From DASTGO01 sp035719045 (GTDB taxonomy: Bacteria; Actinomycetota; Actinomycetes; Actinomycetales; Kineosporiaceae): a stretch of 22,906 nucleotides of DNA. The notes under the pieces are model-generated. The model was given only the letters and a program-made list of their open reading frames with translations, was not told the DNA's origin and searched no databases. Made by a program: the position numbers and the translations under genes. Each line of letters begins with the position of its first letter. Within the stretch, counting starts at the first letter, position 1. The stretch is from the NCBI GenBank assembly GCA_035719045.1, contig DASTGO010000138.1, forward strand, positions 1 through 22,906. Reading direction: 5' to 3'. Positions 5,256 through 14,157 of this stretch are shown here, one piece after another.

Positions 5256-6977
5256 TCAGGACAGGCCGGTGATCGTGCCGTCGTCCTCCAGCCCGATGCC
5301 GAAGGCGGCCGGCTGCGACGGCAGGCCGGGCATCGTCCGCATGTCCCCGCAGATCGGGTAGACGAACCCGGCGCCGACCGAGGCCCGGACCTCCCGCACC
5401 GGCATCCGCCAGCCGGTCGGGGCTCCGCGCAGCGTGGGGTCGGAGGAGATCGACAGGTGGGTCTTGGCGATGCAGACCGGCAGCCGGCCGAAACCGTTGC
5501 GCTCGTAGGTGTCCAGTTGCCGGGCCGCGGCCGGGGCGTAGTCCACGCCGTCCGCGCCGTACACCTTGATGGCGACGGTCTCGATCTTCTGCCGCAGGCT
5601 CGCCTCGTCGGGGTAGAGGAACCGGAAGGTGCTGCCGCCCGCCGCGGTCACGGCCGCGGACTCGGCGCAGGCCTCGGCGACCGCCTCGGCGAGCTCGACG
5701 GCACCGGCCCCGCCCTGGCTGAAGTGGTGGCAGACCGCGACCCGGGCTCCGGCCTCCGCGGCGACCTCCTCGATCGCCGCCCACTCGCTGGGGTGGTCGG
5801 TCGGGAACGCGTTGACGGCGACCACGGCCGGGACCCCGTGCAGGCGGACGTTCTCGATCTGCCTGCGCAGGTTCGCCGCCCCGGCGCGCACGTCGTCGGG
5901 GTTCTCCGCCAGCAGTTCCGCGGGCAGCGGGCGGCCGGCCACGATCCGGTACTTGCCGGAGTGTGCCTTCAGGGCCCGCACGGTGGCCACCACGACGGCG
6001 GCGTCCGGGACCAGCCCGGAGGCGCGGCACTTGATGTTGAAGAACCGCTCCGCGCCCATGTCCGCGCCGAAGCCGGCCTCGGTGATGAGGTAGTCCCCGC
6101 CGCGGATCCCGATCAGGTCGGCCAGGATCGAGGAGTTGCCGTGCGCGATGTTGCCGAACGGACCGGCATGCACCAGGACCGGGGTGTGCTCCAGCGTCTG
6201 CAACAGGTTCGGCTTCACCGCCTCGCGCAGGATCGCCGCCATCGCACCGTCGGCCTGGAGTTGTTGTGCCGTCACGGGTTTGCCGGTCCGGGTGTACCCG
6301 ACGACGATCCGGGACAGCCGGGCCTTCAGGTCCGGCAGCGAGGAGGCGAGCGCCAGCACGGCCATCACCTCGCTGGCCGCGGTGATGTCGAAACCGGTCT
6401 GCCGCGGCACGCCGTCCTGCTTGCCGCCGAGGCCAACGATGATGTTGCGCAGCGCCCGGTCGTTGACGTCCAGCACCCGCCGCCAGGTGATGTCCGCGGG
6501 GGCCAGGTCGAGGGCGTTGCCGTGGTAGAGGTGGTTGTCCACGATCGCTGCCAGCAGGTTGTGCGCCGCGGTCACCGCGTGGAAGTCGCCGGTCAGGTGC
6601 AGGTTGAGCAGCTCCATCGGGATGACCTGGCTGTACCCGCCGCCCGCCGCGCCACCCTTGATCCCGAAGGTGGGACCCATCGACGGCTGCCGGATCGCCA
6701 CCGTGGCCGTCCTGCCCAGATGCCGGAACGCCTGGCCGAGACCGACGGTGGTGGTCGTCTTGCCCTCGCCCAGCGGTGTCGGGGTGATCGCGGAGACCAC
6801 GACGTACTTCGCCTTCGGCCGGCCGGCGAGTTCCTCGATCGCCTCCAGCTTGATCTTCGCCACGGACTCGCCGTGCGGTTCCAGCAGGTGGGAGCCGATC
6901 CCGAGCTGGTCGGCGATGTCGGCCAGGGGCTTGAGGCTGGCGTCTTGGGCGATCTGCAGGTCGGACGGGAAAGGCAT
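5256..6977 (-). CDS. fhs: Formate-tetrahydrofolate ligase
   Basis: A 573-residue formate-THF ligase (10-formyl-THF synthetase). It joins formate to tetrahydrofolate with ATP to give 10-formyl-THF in the cytoplasm. Family marks in order are the P-loop TPTPLGEGKTTTTVGLGQ (near residue 65), RQPSMGPTFGIKGGAAGGGY, the FHAVTAAHNLLAA segment, VGYTRTGKPV, HAGPFGNIAHGNSSILAD, EAGFGADMGAERFFNIKCR and a C-terminal KTHLSISSDP. Length is slightly above the usual 555-560. ATG 6977 has AAGGAG about 8 bases upstream. It lies downstream of fdhD and the URO-D-like gene on the same strand, 85 bases from the latter, so cotranscription is likely though a hairpin (7011-7030) lies in the gap. Together with the formate dehydrogenase it sets the split of formate between oxidation and assimilation. 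Confidence 0.97.
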   Translation of the reverse strand: MPFPSDLQIAQDASLKPLADIADQLGIGSHLLEPHGESVAKIKLEAIEELAGRPKAKYVVVSAITPTPLGEGKTTTTVGLGQAFRHLGRTATVAIRQPSMGPTFGIKGGAAGGGYSQVIPMELLNLHLTGDFHAVTAAHNLLAAIVDNHLYHGNALDLAPADITWRRVLDVNDRALRNIIVGLGGKQDGVPRQTGFDITAASEVMAVLALASSLPDLKARLSRIVVGYTRTGKPVTAQQLQADGAMAAILREAVKPNLLQTLEHTPVLVHAGPFGNIAHGNSSILADLIGIRGGDYLITEAGFGADMGAERFFNIKCRASGLVPDAAVVVATVRALKAHSGKYRIVAGRPLPAELLAENPDDVRAGAANLRRQIENVRLHGVPAVVAVNAFPTDHPSEWAAIEEVAAEAGARVAVCHHFSQGGAGAVELAEAVAEACAESAAVTAAGGSTFRFLYPDEASLRQKIETVAIKVYGADGVDYAPAAARQLDTYERNGFGRLPVCIAKTHLSISSDPTLRGAPTGWRMPVREVRASVGAGFVYPICGDMRTMPGLPSQPAAFGIGLEDDGTITGLS

Positions 6978-7010
6978 CGTCGGCTCTCCTTCGGCGACCG
7001 CCTCACCCGT

Positions 7011-7030
7011 GGCAGTGGGGCGTCACTGCC
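7011..7030 (-). promoter_or_regulatory. Hairpin between the URO-D-like gene and fhs
   Basis: GGCAGTG (7011-7017) and CACTGCC (7024-7030) form a perfect 7-bp stem with a 6-base loop in the 85-base gap. It could be a partial terminator, an RNA processing or stability element, or a protein site. The sequence does not decide among these. Confidence 0.35.
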
Positions 7031-7062
7031 TGGGTACCTCCGGCCCGCGGTGGACGTCGTTG

Positions 7063-8409
7063 TCAGATCTCGTCGAATTCGACCTTTCCATCGGCTGATC
7101 TCGGCCGGTTGTGGAACCACCCCGGAATGATCTGCCTGGCTTGATCCGATCCGTCCCGCACGTCCACCTCGGCCGTCCCGGTCGCGGCAGCCGCGACCAC
7201 GGCGTACTCCGGGTCGTCCCCGTTCCCCGCAGCCGGTTCGGTGACGGCGGCTGGTTCGGTGACGGCGGCCAACTGCCCGGCCAGCACCTGCTGGGCGTCC
7301 TCGCCGCCGCGCAGCCGCTGCAGCAGGTCCGGGGTGAGGCCACGCAGGAACCGGGCGGCCAGGGACAGCACCTCGGCGGGCACCGCGGCGTCGACGATCC
7401 CCGCGGGCGCCGCCATCGCCGGCCACGCCCGGGCCAGCAGCAGGGTCTCCGCGGCCGCCGTCGCCCGGTCGCCCTCGGCCAGGGCGCGGCCGAGCCGGAC
7501 CAGATCGGTCACGCCGTGCAGGGCGGTGTGCTCCGGGACGGTGCGGCGCACCCGGCGGACGTCGACCCCGGCGGCGTTGCGTTCCAGGTGCAGCAGTCCG
7601 GGCTCCAGTGATGCCAGGTCGGCGACCACCGCGCCCACGGCGCCGTGGCAGCGCAGCAGCACGGGGGCGTCGGTCAGTTCCCTGATCTGGGCGAGCAGGA
7701 TCCGCAGCCGCGGCCGCAGCTGGGCCCGGAAGTCCGCCACGGACAGGTACATCCCGGCCCGGAACCCGAGCAGGTCCGGGTAGACCACGAGATCCGGATG
7801 CACCGGGAGCTGCCGGATCACCGCGCCGTACGCCTCGATCAGGGTCTCCAGGGACCAGTCGAGCAGTGCCCCCGCGATCCGCCAGCCGTCGGTGATGTCG
7901 TGCAGGAACTGCCAGGGATTGCGCAGCGCCATGGACAGCTCGAGCATGCCGGGGCACGGCGGTTCGACGACGACGATCTGCCCGCCGGAGGTGTCCGGAA
8001 CGGTCAGCGGCGTGGCCCCGTCGGCCGGGACCCACACCGGGCGGGGATGGCGGCGGATCCCGCGCACCCCGGCCAGTTCCAGTGGATGCCCGAGCGGGAT
8101 CGGCTGCCCCTCCGACCAGGTCCAGCGCACCCCCGCCGGATCGGTGAAGGTACCGGCCCCGTCGAGCGCGGTGCCGCCGAACACCCAGCCCGCCCGGACC
8201 GTGTCGGAGCCCAGGGCGATCGCCTCGGCGGTGTCGAGCAGCCGGGTGTGCTGGACCGGGTGGGCCAGCCGTCGCGCGGCGCGGGCGCTGAACGGGTTGG
8301 GGTGGCGCAGGCCGGACACCGCGCTCGACCCGATGTCGACCAGGGGGCGTTCGGCGCTGCCGTCAACCAAGAGCTGGCGCAGGAGCTGCTGCGCCGTCGC
8401 AGAAGTCAC
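7063..8409 (-). CDS. URO-D/MtaA-like methyltransferase-fold protein (divergent)
   Basis: A 448-residue protein that I place, with moderate confidence, in the uroporphyrinogen decarboxylase superfamily, which also holds corrinoid and CoM methyltransferases. Supporting segments are a middle region ending in HPLELAGVRGIRRHPRPVW, the HDITDGWRIAGALLDWSLET helix, DLVVYPDLLGFRAGMYLSV followed by FRAQLRPRLRILLAQIREL, and VLLRCHGAVGAVVADLASL. The superfamily zinc motif HxC is not intact: the Cys (C254) is present but the expected His is Leu (L252), and no matching late Cys is seen. The last 70 or so residues are an Ala-rich tail with a duplicated AAVTEP and a distinct end, GWFHNRP...GKVEFDEI. The start is GTG 8409, the only start after an upstream in-frame stop; its ribosome-binding site is poor. 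Position between fdhD and fhs points to one-carbon metabolism; the substrate is unknown. Confidence 0.6.
   Translation of the reverse strand: MTSATAQQLLRQLLVDGSAERPLVDIGSSAVSGLRHPNPFSARAARRLAHPVQHTRLLDTAEAIALGSDTVRAGWVFGGTALDGAGTFTDPAGVRWTWSEGQPIPLGHPLELAGVRGIRRHPRPVWVPADGATPLTVPDTSGGQIVVVEPPCPGMLELSMALRNPWQFLHDITDGWRIAGALLDWSLETLIEAYGAVIRQLPVHPDLVVYPDLLGFRAGMYLSVADFRAQLRPRLRILLAQIRELTDAPVLLRCHGAVGAVVADLASLEPGLLHLERNAAGVDVRRVRRTVPEHTALHGVTDLVRLGRALAEGDRATAAAETLLLARAWPAMAAPAGIVDAAVPAEVLSLAARFLRGLTPDLLQRLRGGEDAQQVLAGQLAAVTEPAAVTEPAAGNGDDPEYAVVAAAATGTAEVDVRDGSDQARQIIPGWFHNRPRSADGKVEFDEI
7235..7270 (-). repeat. 18-base tandem duplication in the URO-D-like gene
   Basis: Two copies of an 18-mer (7235-7252 and 7253-7270) differ only at the last base. 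They encode a duplicated AAVTEP in the Ala-rich C-terminal linker, which is probably a flexible region. Confidence 0.85.
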
Positions 8410-8465
8410 CGATCCAGGGTGGTCGATTACTCACAGAAATGGACAATGACTCGCCGTAGCAGCCC

Positions 8466-9326
8466 TCATGATCCCCCGGGCAGGGGAGGGGACGGCGGCC
8501 GTTCCGGGGTGATCCGCTGCTGGCCCGTGTAGACGTTGAACATCTCCCCGCGGGAGAAGCCGACCAGGGTCATCCCGGCGTCCTCGGCCAGGTCCGCGGC
8601 CAGCGAGGACGGTGCCGACACGGCGGCGAGCACCGGACAGCCGGCCACCCACGCCTTCTGCACCAGTTCGAACGAGGCCCGCCCGCTGACCTGCAGGACC
8701 TGCCCGGCCAGGGGCAGCAGTCCCCGGCCGAACGCCCAGCCCACCACCTTGTCCACCGCGTTGTGCCGGCCGACGTCCTCGCGCAGGCAGAGCAGTTCGC
8801 CCGCCGCGGTGAACAGCCCGGCCGCATGCAGCCCGCCGGTGGCGGAGAACACCCGCTGGGCCTGCCGCAGCCGGTCCGGCAGGCTCGCCAGCACGGCCGG
8901 GCCGAGGACCACCGGGTCGGCCGTCACGTCGTAGGGGGACCGGGCCCGCACCGCGTCGATGCTCTGCGTGCCGCAGATCCCGCAGGCGCTGGACACCTGG
9001 CGCAGCCGCTCGGTCCGCGGTCCGGCGACGCCGGGGGCGAGGGTCACGTCGACCACGTTGTTCGTCGGCCGGCCGTCGGCGTCCCGGGCCGCGTCAGGGC
9101 AGTGGATCGCCGAGCGCACCTGTTCCGGGTGGCGGACCACCCCCTCGGCGACCAGGAAGCCCAGGGCCAGGTCGAGGTCGTGGCCGGGGGTCCGCATGGT
9201 CACCGTGTACGGCTCGCCGTTCACCCGGAGCTCCAGCGGCTCCTCCACCGCGAGGGTGTCCGGGCGGCTCGTCCGGCCGCCCGGACCGACCCGGATCACC
9301 GGGCGTCTCGCCGTCATCGTCGCCAT
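8466..9326 (-). CDS. fdhD: Formate dehydrogenase accessory sulfurtransferase FdhD
   Basis: A 286-residue FdhD. It moves sulfur from the cysteine desulfurase to the bis-MGD cofactor, which formate dehydrogenases need for activity. Family marks are VEEPLELRVNGEPY near the N-terminus, RTPGHDLDLALGFLVAEGVV, the sulfur-carrying loop SSACGICG (CxxC), FSATGGLHAAGLF, REDVGRHNAVDKVVG and SGRASFELVQKA. Length is normal. ATG 9326 has AGGAGG 6 bases upstream, one of the best ribosome-binding sites in the window. It is the first gene of the minus-strand group fdhD, URO-D-like, fhs, with a 56-base gap to the next gene. Its client is very likely the formate dehydrogenase encoded on the plus strand from 14279. 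Confidence 0.97.
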   Translation of the reverse strand: MATMTARRPVIRVGPGGRTSRPDTLAVEEPLELRVNGEPYTVTMRTPGHDLDLALGFLVAEGVVRHPEQVRSAIHCPDAARDADGRPTNNVVDVTLAPGVAGPRTERLRQVSSACGICGTQSIDAVRARSPYDVTADPVVLGPAVLASLPDRLRQAQRVFSATGGLHAAGLFTAAGELLCLREDVGRHNAVDKVVGWAFGRGLLPLAGQVLQVSGRASFELVQKAWVAGCPVLAAVSAPSSLAADLAEDAGMTLVGFSRGEMFNVYTGQQRITPERPPSPPLPGGS

Positions 9327-9731
9327 GACCGCCTCCTGTCCTCGCCGTCCGGGTCACATCATCCGGTCTCCTCCCGGCCCGCGCAGGGTCTGTCCCGGAG
9401 ATCGCGAGGCCGGCTTCCAGAGCGGGATCCGGATGCGACTGGCTCTGCCGGTTTCGGGTGGCGACGGCAGCGGAGTGGGTACGAGCCCCCGCCGGCGGAT
9501 GTGCCGACCGGCGGCCCGCCGCTCGCCGGTGCGGCGATCGGGGCGCACCTCTCGGGTGTGGCGCCGAGGCGCCGGTTCCGTCGAGGGCTAGCGTGCTGAG
9601 CCAGGTGCGCGGAACCCGCCGTGGTGCGGCAGGTCTGGGGTTCTGTGTGCCGTCAGGGGGAGTTGTCCGACTGGTCGGAGCCGTGGCAATCGTTCTGCTT
9701 CGGGCTTCTCTCTTGGTCAAGGAGCGCGCTG
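9327..9731. promoter_or_regulatory. Divergent intergenic region between fdhD and the kinase operon
   Basis: These 405 bases lie between two divergent units and must hold both promoters, but I could not identify a convincing -35/-10 pair on either strand. A tight palindrome GGCGCC-GA-GGCGCC lies at 9560-9573. Reading frames crossing this region lack protein-like character. AAGGAG at 9719-9724 is the ribosome-binding site of the kinase gene. Confidence 0.4.
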
Positions 9732-12164
9732 GTGACCGTCATGTCCGAGCCGGGACCTGCCCGCCCGGCGCTGCAGGGCGTCAAGCCGGGTGACTGGTCT
9801 GCGGCGCGTGCGCTGACCGTGGCTGCAGTGGTGGGTGCTCTTCCGTTCGCGGTGGTGCTGCTGTTCCCGTCGCAGCTCGACCTGACGATGCCCGCGGCCG
9901 ACTTCCTGGCCTTCCACAACATCGCCGAGTTCTTCAGCGCGATGGTGTCGTTCTCGATCTTCGGTGTGGGCTGGTTCACCCACGACCAGTCGAGGGACCG
10001 GCGCTCACTGTTCCTGGCCTGCGCCTTCCTTGCGATCGGGCTTCTCGTGCTCATGCACGCGTTGACCTATGGGGGGATGCCGAACTTCGTCACGGCCAAC
10101 ACGCCCACCAGGGCCAGTCAGTACTGGATCTCGCTGCGGTTCCTCACCGCGATGTCCTTCCTCGCCGGTGCGTTCATGTCCGCAGGAACGCCGAGGTGGA
10201 TATCCAAGTGGACCACCCTGCCGCCCGCGATCATCATCCCGGCTGCGCTGTTCGTCCTCATCAACGTGTTCCCTCGGCTGGTTCCCGCGACGTATGTTGC
10301 GGGCCACGGGCTGACCACGTTCAAGGTGTACGCCGAGTACGTGATCGTCGCCCTGTTCGTCCTGGCGGTTCTCGCGCACTTCGTGAGGGGAAGAAGAACG
10401 CGAACGGCGCCGTCCGGTCGCATCGTCGTGGCCATCGTCCTGTCCGCCTACGCCGAGATGGTGTTCACGGCCTATCGCAGCTACTTCGACACCTTCAACG
10501 CGCTCGGCCACCTGTACTACCTTGCGGCCGGCTATCTCGTCTACCGGGAGGTCTTCACCCGATCCGTGCGGGAGCCGTACCTGGCGCTGGCCGAGGAGCG
10601 CACAGTCCTCGAGCGGGAGGTCGTGGAACGCAAGCGTGCGGAGGAGGCGCTGCGGGCGTCGGAGCAGAAGCTCGCGCTTCATCGCGACCACCTTGAGGAA
10701 CTGGTGGCGGAGCGCACGGCCGAGCTCTCCACCGCGAAGGAGGCCGCAGAGAAGGCGAACCGGGCGAAGAGCATCTTCCTGGCGAACATGAGTCACGAAC
10801 TGCGCACCCCGCTGAACGCCGTGCTCGGGTTCTCGCAGCTGATGAGGAACGCCCCGGACGTCACCGCCACCCAGAGCGAGAACCTGGACGTGATCAGCCG
10901 GAGCGGGGAGTACCTGCTGTCCGTGATCAACAATGTGCTCGACATCTCGAAGATCGAGTCGGGGCGGGTGGAGGTGGAGGAGTCGGCCGTCGAGCTGCGG
11001 CAGCTCATCCAGAACATCACCTCGTTGATGTACGTCCGTGCCACGGAGAAAGACCTCGCGTTCACGCTGGAGGAAGCCCCGGAGCTGCCCCACTGCGTGC
11101 TGACCGACGCCCCGAAACTGCGGCAGGTGGTGCTGAACCTGCTGGGGAACGCGATCAAGTTCACCGGCTCCGGCGGAGTCAGGCTCCGGGTCGGGGTGGC
11201 AGGAGATCAGGCCGGTCAGGGGGTGCGCCTGAGGTTCGAGGTCGCCGACACCGGTCCGGGCATCCCCGAAGCGGACCGGGAACGTGTCTTCGCCCCCTTC
11301 GTCCAGGTGGGAGAGCAGCCGGCCGTCGAGGCAGGGTCCGGTCTCGGGCTGGCGATCTGCAAGCAGTTCGTGGAACTGATGGGCGGCCGGATCGAGGTCG
11401 CCGGTGGCAAGGACGGGGGGGCCGTCTTCTCCTTCGAGATCCCGGTGGAGGTCGTCGAGACGCCGGACACGCCTGCCGCGTCCTCGCATGCACGGGTGAC
11501 AGGGGTGGAGGCGGGACAGCCGCGCTACCGCCTGCTGATCGCCGAGGACCAGCCCGACAACCGCCGACTCCTCCGCCGACTGCTGGAACCCCTCGGGTTC
11601 GAGCTGATGGAGGCCGTCACCGGGGCCGAGGTGGTCGCCGGGTGTGAGAGCTGGCGGCCCGATCTGATCTTCATGGACATCCGGATGCCGGTCATGGACG
11701 GGGTGGAGGCGACCCGCCGGATCAGGAGCACCGAGGCCGGAGCCCGCACCAGGATCGTGGCGGTGACGGCGCACGCGCTGGAAGAGGAGGGGCGGGAGAT
11801 CCTCGCGGCGGGATGCGACGACCTCATCCGCAAGCCGTACCGCGACGTCGAGGTGTTCGATGCCCTGGCCGCGCAGCTGGGCGTGCGATTCGCCTATGAG
11901 ACACCGGGACCGAGGGGCGTGGCTGCTTCGTCCCTGGAGACGGCGATGCTGGCTGCGCTCCCGGACGAACTGCTGAGCGGGCTGCAACAGGCGCTGATCA
12001 TGATTGACGCCGAGGCTGTCAGCCACGTGGTCGACCAGATCCGAGCCGTCGACCCCGCGCTCGCGGAGTCGTTGGCCGGCGTCGCCCATGATCTCCAGTT
12101 CGGGCGCATCCTGCGGCTGGTCAAGGCAGCCCGCAGGACCGTGACCCAGGCGGCCGGAGCGTGA
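9732..12164 (+). CDS. Membrane hybrid histidine kinase with MASE3 sensor and receiver domain
   Basis: An 810-residue hybrid kinase. The N-terminal 275 residues hold about eight membrane segments that fit the MASE3 sensory domain (AFHNIAEFFSAMVSFSIFGV, LMHALTYGGMPNF, SQYWISLRFLTAMSFL). A coiled coil (about 275-340) leads to HisKA with phospho-acceptor H355 in NMSHELRTPLNAV, then HATPase_c (NLLGNAIKFT, DTGPGIP, GSGLGLAICKQ) and a receiver domain with acceptor D649 in FMDIRMPVMDG. A short helical tail follows. GTG 9732 is chosen since AAGGAG lies 7 bases upstream; ATG 9741 is an alternative, and a frame opening at 9621 lacks a signal. It overlaps the next kinase gene by 4 bases. The ligand is unknown; MASE3 is an uncharacterised membrane sensor. 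Position suggests control of formate metabolism. Confidence 0.9.
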   Translation: MTVMSEPGPARPALQGVKPGDWSAARALTVAAVVGALPFAVVLLFPSQLDLTMPAADFLAFHNIAEFFSAMVSFSIFGVGWFTHDQSRDRRSLFLACAFLAIGLLVLMHALTYGGMPNFVTANTPTRASQYWISLRFLTAMSFLAGAFMSAGTPRWISKWTTLPPAIIIPAALFVLINVFPRLVPATYVAGHGLTTFKVYAEYVIVALFVLAVLAHFVRGRRTRTAPSGRIVVAIVLSAYAEMVFTAYRSYFDTFNALGHLYYLAAGYLVYREVFTRSVREPYLALAEERTVLEREVVERKRAEEALRASEQKLALHRDHLEELVAERTAELSTAKEAAEKANRAKSIFLANMSHELRTPLNAVLGFSQLMRNAPDVTATQSENLDVISRSGEYLLSVINNVLDISKIESGRVEVEESAVELRQLIQNITSLMYVRATEKDLAFTLEEAPELPHCVLTDAPKLRQVVLNLLGNAIKFTGSGGVRLRVGVAGDQAGQGVRLRFEVADTGPGIPEADRERVFAPFVQVGEQPAVEAGSGLGLAICKQFVELMGGRIEVAGGKDGGAVFSFEIPVEVVETPDTPAASSHARVTGVEAGQPRYRLLIAEDQPDNRRLLRRLLEPLGFELMEAVTGAEVVAGCESWRPDLIFMDIRMPVMDGVEATRRIRSTEAGARTRIVAVTAHALEEEGREILAAGCDDLIRKPYRDVEVFDALAAQLGVRFAYETPGPRGVAASSLETAMLAALPDELLSGLQQALIMIDAEAVSHVVDQIRAVDPALAESLAGVAHDLQFGRILRLVKAARRTVTQAAGA

Positions 12165-14080
12165 GCGACGAACAGGCGGCCGCCGGTGGCCCACGCATCC
12201 TGGTGGTCGATGACACCACGGCGAATCTCCAGCTCCTGACCCGGCTGCTGATGGAGCACGGTTACGTCGTCAGTCCCGCCTCCGACGGCGAGCTGGCCCT
12301 GGACTTCGTCCGCGCGACGCTGCCGGACCTGATCCTGCTGGACGTCCGGATGCCGGGGATGGACGGCTACGAGGTCTGCCGCCGGTTGAAGGCCGACGAC
12401 AGGACGCGGTCGGTTCCCGTCATCCTGGTCAGCGTCCTGGAGGACGAGCGCGCCAAGGTGAAGGGGTTCCGGGAAGGCGCCGTCGACTACGTCACCAAGC
12501 CCTTCCAACCCGACGAGGTGCTGGCCCGGGTCGCTCTCCACCTGCAGGTGCGGGAGCTGACCGAGCGGCTGGAGCAGAAGGTCGCGGAGCGGACCGACGA
12601 GCTGCTGCACGCCAACCGGCGTCTCCAGCAGGAGATCGTCGAACGGACCCTGGCCGAGCAGGCCCGGCGAGCCTCCGAGGAGCAGGCGAGGCGGCAGTAC
12701 TCCACCCTGCGCAGCATCATCGACAGCCTCAACGCGCCGATCTTCTCCCTCGACAGGCAGTACCGGTACACCAGCTTCAACCAGAGCCATGCGGCCACCA
12801 TGAAGGCCCTCTACGGTGCGGACATCGAGCTCGGCCGCAGCGTCCTGGACTACGTCACGGTGCCGGAGGACCGGCGGACGGTCCAGGCCAACCTGGAGCG
12901 GGCGCTGGCCGGGGAGCGGCTCGCGGAGGAGGCCTACTCGGGGGAGGAGCCCCATTCGCGGCGGTACTTCCAGGTGTCGCACAGCCCGATCCGGACCGAG
13001 GGCGGAGACATCATCGGGGTCACCGTGCTCGCGCAGGACATCACCGCCCGCAAGCGTGTCGAGGACGAGATCCGCGAGCTCAACCAGGACCTGGAGCAGC
13101 GGGTCCGCGACCGCACCCGCCAGTTGGAGGCATCCAAGGAGGAACGGGACGAGGCCTTCCGTGAGCTGCAGTTGGCGCACTCGCGCATCGTGCAGCAGGA
13201 GAAGATGGCCTCCATCGGGCAGTTGGCCGCCGGGATCGCCCACGAGATCAACACCCCGACCCAGTACCTGAGCGACAACCTGGCCTTCCTGGAACTGGCC
13301 CTTCCGCAGGTGGTCCAGGCCCTGTCCGCCTGCCGAGGGCTGACGCCCTCCCCACCGCAAGGACCCTCCCGGCCCGTCGTGCCCGCGGCGCGACAACGCG
13401 GCGGCGAGGACCCCGGGCCGGTCCCGGATGCGCAGGGAGGGCTCGCCGACGCCGATGTGACCTTCTTCATCGACGAGGTTCCCCGGGCGCTGCGGGAGTC
13501 CCGGGCCGGCGTGCAACGGATCGCCCGGATCATCTCGGCGATGAAGGACTTCGCCCACAGCGGCAGCGACCGGCCGGAACCGGCTGACCTGTCCCGGCTC
13601 CTCAACAACGCGGTCGAGATGTCGCGCAACGAGTGGAGCGCAGTCGGCCGACTGGACGTCGTCGTCGGCCCGGACACCTCGCCCCTGACCTGCCTGCCCG
13701 ACCGGCTCGGCCAGGTCATCCTCAACCTCATCGTCAACGCCGCCCACGCCATCGCCGAAGCCGGCAGGCCGTCGGGAACGGGCCGGATCCGGATCTCCAC
13801 CAGCCGGGACGGCGACTGGGTCGAGATCCGGGTCCAGGACAACGGCTGCGGGATCCCCGACGGGCTCCGGCAGTCCATCTTCGAGCCGTTCTTCACGACC
13901 AAGCCGGCAGGTCACGGCACGGGTCAGGGTCTGGCCATCGCCCAGGACATCATCGTCAACGCCCACCAGGGACGCCTCGACGTCGACTCCGAACCAGGGG
14001 TCGGCGCCACCTTCACGGTCAGGCTCCCGGTCCACGGGCTCTCCCCGGCGGCCCCAGCCTCAGGCGTGAACCAGGGGTAG
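12161..14080 (+). CDS. Cytoplasmic REC-PAS-histidine kinase
   Basis: A 639-residue soluble protein. An N-terminal receiver (ILVVDDTTANLQLL, acceptor D61 in LLDVRMPGMDG, VDYVTKPF) is followed by a coiled coil (about 130-185), a PAS domain (about 186-300, SIIDSLNAPIFSLDRQYRYT through TVLAQDITARKR), a second coiled coil, HisKA with H361 in GIAHEINTPTQYLSDN, and HATPase_c (NLIVNAAHAI, DNGCGIP, FEPFFTTKPAGHGTGQGLAI). The kinase belongs to the IAHEINTP-type family. The GTG start overlaps the stop of the upstream hybrid kinase (GTGA), so the two are translationally coupled and probably form one relay. No DNA-binding, cyclase or other output domain exists in either protein. A Pro/Gly-rich insertion of about 40 residues lies between the two HisKA helices. 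Confidence 0.92.
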   Translation: MSDEQAAAGGPRILVVDDTTANLQLLTRLLMEHGYVVSPASDGELALDFVRATLPDLILLDVRMPGMDGYEVCRRLKADDRTRSVPVILVSVLEDERAKVKGFREGAVDYVTKPFQPDEVLARVALHLQVRELTERLEQKVAERTDELLHANRRLQQEIVERTLAEQARRASEEQARRQYSTLRSIIDSLNAPIFSLDRQYRYTSFNQSHAATMKALYGADIELGRSVLDYVTVPEDRRTVQANLERALAGERLAEEAYSGEEPHSRRYFQVSHSPIRTEGGDIIGVTVLAQDITARKRVEDEIRELNQDLEQRVRDRTRQLEASKEERDEAFRELQLAHSRIVQQEKMASIGQLAAGIAHEINTPTQYLSDNLAFLELALPQVVQALSACRGLTPSPPQGPSRPVVPAARQRGGEDPGPVPDAQGGLADADVTFFIDEVPRALRESRAGVQRIARIISAMKDFAHSGSDRPEPADLSRLLNNAVEMSRNEWSAVGRLDVVVGPDTSPLTCLPDRLGQVILNLIVNAAHAIAEAGRPSGTGRIRISTSRDGDWVEIRVQDNGCGIPDGLRQSIFEPFFTTKPAGHGTGQGLAIAQDIIVNAHQGRLDVDSEPGVGATFTVRLPVHGLSPAAPASGVNQG

Positions 14081-14157
14081 CGATCACGGTGGGCGGCAGC
14101 GACCGGCGCGCGTGTGAAGCCGGGCGGCTGTTGCGTATGGTGCTTCCACTGAACAGA

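Noticed and set aside
5151..7130. 659-codon plus-strand frame opposite fhs
   Set aside because: It is antisense to a clear formate-THF ligase, with no recognisable features.
9560..9573. GGCGCC-GA-GGCGCC palindrome upstream of the kinase gene
   Set aside because: It is very short, has a two-base centre and is easily produced by chance at this GC content; no promoter is associated with it.
9094..9720. 208-codon minus-strand frame spanning the fdhD start and the intergenic region
   Set aside because: It overlaps fdhD in another frame; its composition is random-like and there is no initiation signal.
10005..14035. Two overlapping long minus-strand frames (10005-12194 and 11894-14035) opposite the kinase genes
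   Set aside because: They are compositional shadows; the plus-strand kinases have all catalytic boxes and coupled starts.
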